This document shows positions 59,562 through 64,000 of a DNA stretch of 64,000 bases, one piece after another. The position numbers were made by a program, and so were the translations under genes. How positions within the stretch are numbered: position 1 is the first letter of the stretch; the number at the start of each line of letters is the position of its first letter. The notes under the pieces are model-generated. The model made no database searches and was not told where the DNA came from. It worked only from the letters and a program-made list of their open reading frames with translations. The DNA is from Chryseobacterium salipaludis (GTDB lineage: Bacteria > Bacteroidota > Bacteroidia > Flavobacteriales > Weeksellaceae), in NCBI RefSeq assembly GCF_022968825.1, contig NZ_JALHKS010000002.1:248001-312000 (forward strand). The letters run 5' to 3'.

Positions 59562-60500
59562 ATGGCTGAGCAGGCAAGTTATTTATTTTCCACGCGGACC
59601 AGTAAGGTTTTGGCGGAGAAAATCGCCCAGTTTTACGGGCAGGAAATGGGTAAAATTAATTTTCAGGAATTCAGCGATGGCGAATTTGAGCCGGTGCTGG
59701 ATGAATCGGTACGCGGTGGCCGGGTTTTCCTGATTGGTTCTACCTTTCCGCCGGCAGATAATCTGCTGGAATTACTCTTAATGATTGATGCCTCCAAACG
59801 AGCATCGGCAAAAAGCATTACAGTGGTGCTTCCTTACTACGGACTGGCGCGCCAGGATCGTAAGGATCAGCCGCGGGCGCCGATCGGAGCGAAACTTGTG
59901 GCCAATCTGCTCACCGCTGCCGGTGCCACGCGGATCATGACCATGGACCTGCACGCAGACCAGATTCAGGGATTCTTTGAAATTCCGGTGGACCACCTGT
60001 ACGCATCTACCATCTTCATTGATTATATTCAAAAATTAAATCTTGATAATTTAACCATAGCTTCTCCAGATATGGGCGGTGCCAAGCGGGCCAAGAATTA
60101 CGCGAGCCACCTGGGGGCGGAAGTTGTGATCGCTTATAAGGAAAGAAAGAAAGCCAACGTAGTGGAAGAAATGTTCCTGATTGGTGATGTGGAAGGCCGA
60201 AACGTGGTTTTGATCGATGATATGATCGATACGGCCGGTACCCTTTGCAAAGCGGCTGAAATCCTGATGGCCAATGGTGCAAAAAGCGTACGTGCCATGG
60301 CAACCCACGGAGTTCTTTCCGGCAATGCTTATAAAAACATCGAGAATTCCCAACTGGCCGAAGTGATCGTGACGGATACCATTCCGGTAAAAACCGAACT
60401 GACGAATAAAATCCAGGTTCTCTCTTGTGCTCAGCTCTTTGCAGACGTCATGAAAAGTGTACACGAGCATAAATCCATCAGTGATAAATTTATAATCTGA
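59562..60500 (+). CDS. prs: Ribose-phosphate pyrophosphokinase (PRPP synthase)
   Basis: 312 residues, the usual class I PRPP synthase length. It makes PRPP for nucleotide, His and Trp synthesis. Signatures are INFQEFSDGEFEPVLDESVRG, PYYGLARQDRK, the metal-binding MDLHADQIQGFF and the PRPP loop VLIDDMIDTAGTLCKAA. Single-gene unit between two TAnnTTTG boxes. Confidence 0.97.
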   Translation: MAEQASYLFSTRTSKVLAEKIAQFYGQEMGKINFQEFSDGEFEPVLDESVRGGRVFLIGSTFPPADNLLELLLMIDASKRASAKSITVVLPYYGLARQDRKDQPRAPIGAKLVANLLTAAGATRIMTMDLHADQIQGFFEIPVDHLYASTIFIDYIQKLNLDNLTIASPDMGGAKRAKNYASHLGAEVVIAYKERKKANVVEEMFLIGDVEGRNVVLIDDMIDTAGTLCKAAEILMANGAKSVRAMATHGVLSGNAYKNIENSQLAEVIVTDTIPVKTELTNKIQVLSCAQLFADVMKSVHEHKSISDKFII

Positions 60501-60511
60501 TAAAATTACTG

Positions 60512-60519
60512 TATATTTG
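60512..60519 (+). promoter_or_regulatory. TAnnTTTG box, probable rplY promoter
   Basis: TATATTTG, 20 nt before the rplY ATG. Confidence 0.75.
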
Positions 60520-60539
60520 CAGCCTTAAAATTTTTATAA

Positions 60540-61172
60540 ATGAAATCAATTACAATTCAAGGTACAAAAAGAGAAAGCGTGGGCAAAAAGTCTACTAAAG
60601 CTTTACGTGATGCTGAATTAGTTCCTTGTGTTGTTTACGGAGGTACTGAAACTCTGAACTTCTCCGCTGAAGAGCGCGCGTTCAAGAATTTGGTATATAC
60701 TCCTGAGGCACACACGGTATCTATTGAGGTTGACGGACAAACAATCCCTGCCGTGCTTCAGGACATCCAGTTCCACCCGATTACAGATAAAATTCTGCAC
60801 GCAGATTTTTATTTCCTGTCTCATGACAAACCGGTTGTTATGGAAGTTCCGGTAAGACTTACAGGTCGTGCCCGCGGTGTTGTGGCCGGTGGTGCCCTGC
60901 GTCAGTCTTTCCGTAAGCTGAAAGTAAAAGCAATTCCTGCAAACCTGCCGGATGAAATCGTGGTAGATGTGACTCCTCTTAGAATTGGTAACAAACTGTA
61001 CGTTGGTGATATAAAGACTGAAGGATTCAGCTTTATGCACCCGGATAACGCAGTAGTTGTAGCTGTTAAGATGTCCAGAACCGCAATGAAAGGTGGCGGT
61101 GCTGACGAAGATGAGGACGAAGAAACACCAGAAGGTGAAGTTCCTGCAACTGAAGCTGCAAGCGAAGAATAA
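60540..61172 (+). CDS. rplY: 50S ribosomal protein L25/general stress protein Ctc
   Basis: 210 residues. The N-terminal L25 domain ([30 protein letters not shown]) binds 5S rRNA; the C-terminal TL5 domain follows ([22 protein letters not shown]), and the tail is very acidic ([20 protein letters not shown]). This is the Ctc-type long form usual in Bacteroidota. Confidence 0.96.
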   Translation: MKSITIQGTKRESVGKKSTKALRDAELVPCVVYGGTETLNFSAEERAFKNLVYTPEAHTVSIEVDGQTIPAVLQDIQFHPITDKILHADFYFLSHDKPVVMEVPVRLTGRARGVVAGGALRQSFRKLKVKAIPANLPDEIVVDVTPLRIGNKLYVGDIKTEGFSFMHPDNAVVVAVKMSRTAMKGGGADEDEDEETPEGEVPATEAASEE

Positions 61173-61194
61173 ACAAAATTTTCGCATTCGATAC

Positions 61195-61221
61195 AAAGTC
61201 CGCTCACAAGGCGGGCTTTTT
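61195..61221 (+). terminator. Terminator of rplY
   Basis: A 9-bp stem with one G-U pair (61195-61203 with 61211-61219), 7-nt loop, then T-run. Confidence 0.85.
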
Positions 61222-61260
61222 GCTTTACGTATCATTGTTAATGCCTACATTTACTTGATC

Positions 61261-61899
61261 ATGAAATTATTCCGGAATATTGTTGTCCTATCAGCGCTGG
61301 CTTGTGGCAGTATTCTGCAGGCGCAGCAGGCGCCGGAGTTTCGTGAAGTGGTCGATTTTTATGACAGGCAACGCGCGCAGCTGACAAAAGAGTTCCGAAA
61401 GCATGAGCAATTGCTTACCTCACCGCAGGAGCGGCAAATGCTGCGAAATGACTTTCTGGAATTTATGCTGAAAATGGACAGCATTCAGAATGTTGCTTTT
61501 GTGAATGCTTTGGTAAGAGTACGCATTCGCGAAGATTTGCAGCGGGCCAAACTGCTTGAAGCAGTTCCGGCTGAAGGTCAACCGGTGATGATAACAGCCA
61601 AAAAAAATGGCGATGCCGCTTATCCGGGAGGTTTTAGTGCATTGCGGAAACACGTAGCGGAAGGCTTCTATTCTTCTGCCATTTTATCTCATGAGAACAT
61701 GATCCAGGCACGCGTTAATTTTGTAGTAGAGCCAGACGGCTCTGTTTCGTCCGTAAGAGCGGATGGCACAAATCCGATATTTAACCGCCAGGCAGAAATT
61801 GCGGTCTATATGTTACCCGAAAAGTTCTCGCCGGCCCTCGTCAATGGGAAACCCGTGCGCTATAACTTCAGTATACCGCTGGCGATGAAGTTTGAGTAA
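61261..61899 (+). CDS. Secreted protein with TonB C-terminal-like domain
   Basis: 212 residues from the ATG at 61261, with a signal peptide (MKLFRNIVVLSALACGSILQAQ). The N-terminal half is helical and charged (REVVDFYDRQRAQLTKEFRK); the last 90 residues look like a TonB C-terminal domain (GGFSALRKHVAEGFY, RVNFVVEPDGSVSSVRADG, RYNFSIPLAMKFE). Because it lacks an N-terminal membrane anchor and Pro-rich linker, it is not a classic energy transducer. Function unknown. Confidence 0.8.
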   Translation: MKLFRNIVVLSALACGSILQAQQAPEFREVVDFYDRQRAQLTKEFRKHEQLLTSPQERQMLRNDFLEFMLKMDSIQNVAFVNALVRVRIREDLQRAKLLEAVPAEGQPVMITAKKNGDAAYPGGFSALRKHVAEGFYSSAILSHENMIQARVNFVVEPDGSVSSVRADGTNPIFNRQAEIAVYMLPEKFSPALVNGKPVRYNFSIPLAMKFE

Positions 61900-61943
61900 G
61901 AATACACGTTGTAACAATTCTATTTCAGATATTTGTCAATATC

Positions 61944-61951
61944 TATCTTTG
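61944..61951 (+). promoter_or_regulatory. TAnnTTTG box touching the tadA start
   Basis: TATCTTTG ends immediately before an ATG at 61952. If used, the transcript would begin inside the tadA frame, which favours the ATG at 61973. Confidence 0.45.
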
Positions 61952-62383
61952 ATGCTTACAAACGAATATTTTATGAACCTGGCCTTGCAACAGGCGCAAA
62001 TGGCGGCCGAACGCGGAGAAGTGCCGGTGGGCTGCATAGTCGTGGCCAATAACACCATTATCGCCAAATCGCACAACCTCACCGAAGCTTTAAACGATGT
62101 AACGGCACACGCAGAAATGCAGGCTATTACGTCGGCGGCAGCTTATCTGGGCGGAAAATATTTGGTTAACTGTACGATGTATATCACGCTGGAACCCTGC
62201 GTAATGTGTGCTGGTGCCCTGGCGTGGTCGCAGATTTCCAAAGTTGTAATCGGTGCACGTGACGAACAGCGGGGGTACATTAACAAGGGATTACAGCTCC
62301 ATCCCAAAACAGAAGTAGTTACCGGTGTCCTGCCGGAGAAATGTTCACAGCTGGTGAAGGACTTCTTCCGTTCGCGGAGATAG
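61952..62383 (+). CDS. tadA: tRNA-specific adenosine deaminase TadA
   Basis: 143 residues of the cytidine/deoxycytidylate deaminase fold; TadA converts A34 to inosine in tRNA-Arg. The zinc site is in THAEMQA (HAE) and LEPCVMCAGALAWS (PCxxC). The start is uncertain: the conserved beginning (NEYFMNLALQQAQMAAE) favours the ATG at 61952, while the TAnnTTTG box ending at 61951 would favour 61973 (MNLALQQ). I keep 61952 on homology. coaX converges on it with a 17-nt gap. Confidence 0.93.
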   Translation: MLTNEYFMNLALQQAQMAAERGEVPVGCIVVANNTIIAKSHNLTEALNDVTAHAEMQAITSAAAYLGGKYLVNCTMYITLEPCVMCAGALAWSQISKVVIGARDEQRGYINKGLQLHPKTEVVTGVLPEKCSQLVKDFFRSRR

Positions 62384-62400
62384 AAACTGCAAACAAATTA

Positions 62401-63165
62401 TTATTCTGCAGTTTCCTGTCCAAGAAAATATAAGCCCTTCAAAGTATGCAGGCGGTCCGCTACATCGATTTTATCGGTTAAAGGTTTATAGATATGGGAA
62501 ACGCCACCGGTTGCGATCACAAAGCATTCCTCATTCACTTCTTTATTAATCCGGTCAATAAAGCCTTCCACCATACCAAGATAGCCGTACACCATGCCGC
62601 TCTGCATGCAGCTCACCGTATCCAGTCCTAACACGGATTTTGGTTTGATCAGTTCAATTTCCGGTAACTGTGCCGTGTCATGAATAAGTGAGTTAAGTGC
62701 CGTAATAATGCCCGGCGCGATAATCACACCAATGGTTTCACCCTCCTTACTAAGGCAGCTCGCCGTAAGTGCAGTTCCGAAATCAAATATAATTTTGCTG
62801 CGGCCGGGATACAGGTGATGCGCGGCTACGAGGTTCGCGTAAATATCAGTACCCATTTGTTTGGACTTGGGTTGAACAGCAGAAACTGTATTCCGGTCAA
62901 CCAGCACCGGCTTTTTTCCATGCAGTTTCTGGACGGCCCGGGAAATATCAAAAGTGAGCTGAGGAACCACCGAGCCGATAATAATTCGGTTCACTGCCGC
63001 CGCATCGATGTGATAGGTCTGGTACATCAGTGAAAACTGCATCTGCATTTCATCACTCGTGCGATAAGGTTTAGTATTAAAAATCCAGGATTGCACGCAT
63101 TCCCCATCCTGAAACAAACCGAAGCGGATATTGGTGTTTCCTATATTAATTACGATCGTCTTCAT
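62401..63165 (-). CDS. coaX: Type III pantothenate kinase
   Basis: 254 residues of the CoaX (Baf) family, which phosphorylates pantothenate in the first step of CoA synthesis and needs a monovalent cation. The phosphate-1 motif is INIGNTNIRFG, where Asn replaces the usual Asp of DxGNT; I recall the same in other flavobacteria. GTDIYANLVAAHHLYPG and FDFGTALTASCL are intact, and VIATGGVSH lies near the end. Start chosen at 63165 (MKTIVINIG); an ATG five codons upstream is possible. Confidence 0.92.
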   Translation of the reverse strand: MKTIVINIGNTNIRFGLFQDGECVQSWIFNTKPYRTSDEMQMQFSLMYQTYHIDAAAVNRIIIGSVVPQLTFDISRAVQKLHGKKPVLVDRNTVSAVQPKSKQMGTDIYANLVAAHHLYPGRSKIIFDFGTALTASCLSKEGETIGVIIAPGIITALNSLIHDTAQLPEIELIKPKSVLGLDTVSCMQSGMVYGYLGMVEGFIDRINKEVNEECFVIATGGVSHIYKPLTDKIDVADRLHTLKGLYFLGQETAE

Positions 63166-63181
63166 TTTCTTAAAAGGCAAA

Positions 63182-63204
63182 AGCCTCTACGCTGGGCAGA
63201 GGCT
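63182..63204 (-). terminator. Hairpin between the M1 peptidase gene and coaX
   Basis: A 7-bp stem (63182-63188 with 63198-63204) followed on minus by TTTTGCCTTTT; a moderate terminator. Confidence 0.6.
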
Positions 63205-63211
63205 ATGTTAT

Positions 63212-64000
63212 TTATTTTACCTGAGTGATATTGTCCTCAGGGTTGATGTCAGCCAGGCGGCCGGAGAAATCAATTCCCAGCGCGGCAATCTGTTCTTTGG
63301 TGTACGGAATAGTAAGCGTGTATTCCTTCTGCGTCCACGGCCAGTATTTCGCTGTGGTGAAATTACCATAAATATCACTGGATTTCCAGCTCCGGGTCAT
63401 GTTCATGGGAATCTGCCAGGTTCTTACTTGTTTGTCCGTTGTTAAAATAGAAAAATCAATAGGCATCGGGATACCGCCTTTGTTTTCAAGTGTAATCACG
63501 GTTGCGCCGTCCAGATAGTTTACATCCTTAATCGCATAGTCAATGGTTTTGGTGGTATTAATCCAGTAATGGTGGAACCACTGGAGATCCATACCGGAAA
63601 TTCGCTGCGCGATATGCATAAAATCACGATCGGTAGGATGCTTCAGATGCCATTGGTTATAAAACTCTTTCATCACGAGCGCCAGTTTTTCTTCACCGAT
63701 GATATAGCCCAGCTGTACCAGGAACAAATCTCCTTTCACATAGGTCGCATAAGAATAAGCAGTTCCGTTATCGTGATGATCACCGAGCCAAACGGCAGGC
63801 TCTTCGATTCCTTTTTTCACAAAATTGCGGTAGCGGTCAATCGTTCCGCTAAACGGATTCGGTTGTGGATTTGCCGGTGGGAAAAGCTGGTACATGATGT
63901 AGTCATCATAATAGCTCGTAAACCCTTCATCCATCCACGGGCGCACACTCTCGTTGTATGCCATCATTTGCTGGTTGTAGGAATGTCCTCCTTCGTGAAC
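63212..64000 (-). CDS. M1 family metallopeptidase, C-terminal part (cut by the window edge)
   Basis: The last 262 residues of a zinc aminopeptidase-like protein. Reading in from the edge gives VHEGGHSYNQQMMAYNES, then RPWMDEGFTSYYDDY: the HExxH zinc motif and, exactly 18 residues later, the Glu ligand of M1 peptidases. After the catalytic domain (DLFLVQLGYIIGEEKLA, WFHHYWINTT) comes a beta-rich C-terminal segment. Flavobacterial relatives are secreted and about 600-700 residues long, so more than half lies outside the window. coaX follows downstream, separated by a hairpin. Confidence 0.93.
   Translation of the reverse strand, partial: VHEGGHSYNQQMMAYNESVRPWMDEGFTSYYDDYIMYQLFPPANPQPNPFSGTIDRYRNFVKKGIEEPAVWLGDHHDNGTAYSYATYVKGDLFLVQLGYIIGEEKLALVMKEFYNQWHLKHPTDRDFMHIAQRISGMDLQWFHHYWINTTKTIDYAIKDVNYLDGATVITLENKGGIPMPIDFSILTTDKQVRTWQIPMNMTRSWKSSDIYGNFTTAKYWPWTQKEYTLTIPYTKEQIAALGIDFSGRLADINPEDNITQVK

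Noticed and set aside
62383-62415. Inverted repeat between tadA and coaX as a terminator
   Set aside because: A 9-bp stem but a 15-nt loop and no T-run on either strand; too weak to call.

Overview
The window is chromosomal DNA of a Bacteroidota bacterium, most likely class Flavobacteriia and close to the Chryseobacterium group (Weeksellaceae). The signs are a GLPGLI-family protein beside a TonB-receptor-like barrel, GldH, a SprE/PorW-like lipoprotein, a MurF-Alr fusion, a FeoB-associated Cys-rich protein, and many copies of the Bacteroidota promoter box TAnnTTTG 5-70 nt upstream of start codons. Almost everything is core housekeeping. I saw no tRNA, rRNA, prophage, insertion sequence or CRISPR array.

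Layout. 0.2-3.3 kb: a C-terminal processing protease and surE. 3.6-5.3 kb: a decayed photolyase cassette on the minus strand (TIGR03643 family, photolyase, flavin reductase, DUF2256) in which three of four genes are broken. 5.5-9.1 kb: fabG, rsmI, a Mur-ligase paralogue and an unknown protein. 9.2-17.5 kb: a probable long plus-strand operon tdk, murF-alr, patatin/barrel protein, ybeY, mnmG, methyltransferase, closed by a bidirectional terminator shared with pgk. 18.85-19.37 kb: an intergenic region with several DnaA boxes between divergent pgk and rpiB. 19.4-25.5 kb: rpiB-rnr, LysE-type exporter, LD-carboxypeptidase, YraN, SDR and tsaB. 25.6-30.0 kb (minus): sprE-like gene, maf, kdsC, DUF2520. 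30.1-33.8 kb: ECF sigma, membrane anti-sigma-like protein, Spy-like periplasmic protein, lepA. 34.2-42.3 kb: envelope proteins and peptidases. 42.4-47.7 kb: feoA-feoB-Cys-rich protein, Uma2 protein, glmM, a ParE-type toxin-antitoxin pair. 47.8-56.3 kb: TPR protein, polytopic membrane protein, selO, then ricT-gldH-pbp1A. 56.7-64 kb: FadL-type porin, SGNH hydrolase, prs, rplY, TonB-like secreted protein, tadA, coaX and the C-terminal part of an M1 peptidase.

The main discovery-type signal is the probable chromosome origin. The pgk-rpiB spacer holds two perfect DnaA boxes (TTATCCACA) and three near-perfect ones, with AT-rich tracts. Within 16 kb to its left lie four parS-like CACGTG palindromes, two of them 15/16 matches to the ParB site and flanking mnmG, a gene that often sits near bacterial origins. 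The second signal is the eroding photolyase cassette: TIGR03643 frameshifted, photolyase frameshifted and internally deleted, DUF2256 interrupted by TAG at a conserved Trp, flavin reductase intact. The third is how far the TAnnTTTG box helps fix starts, including TTG starts (feoA, the membrane protein at 49-50 kb) and a probably leaderless tsaB.
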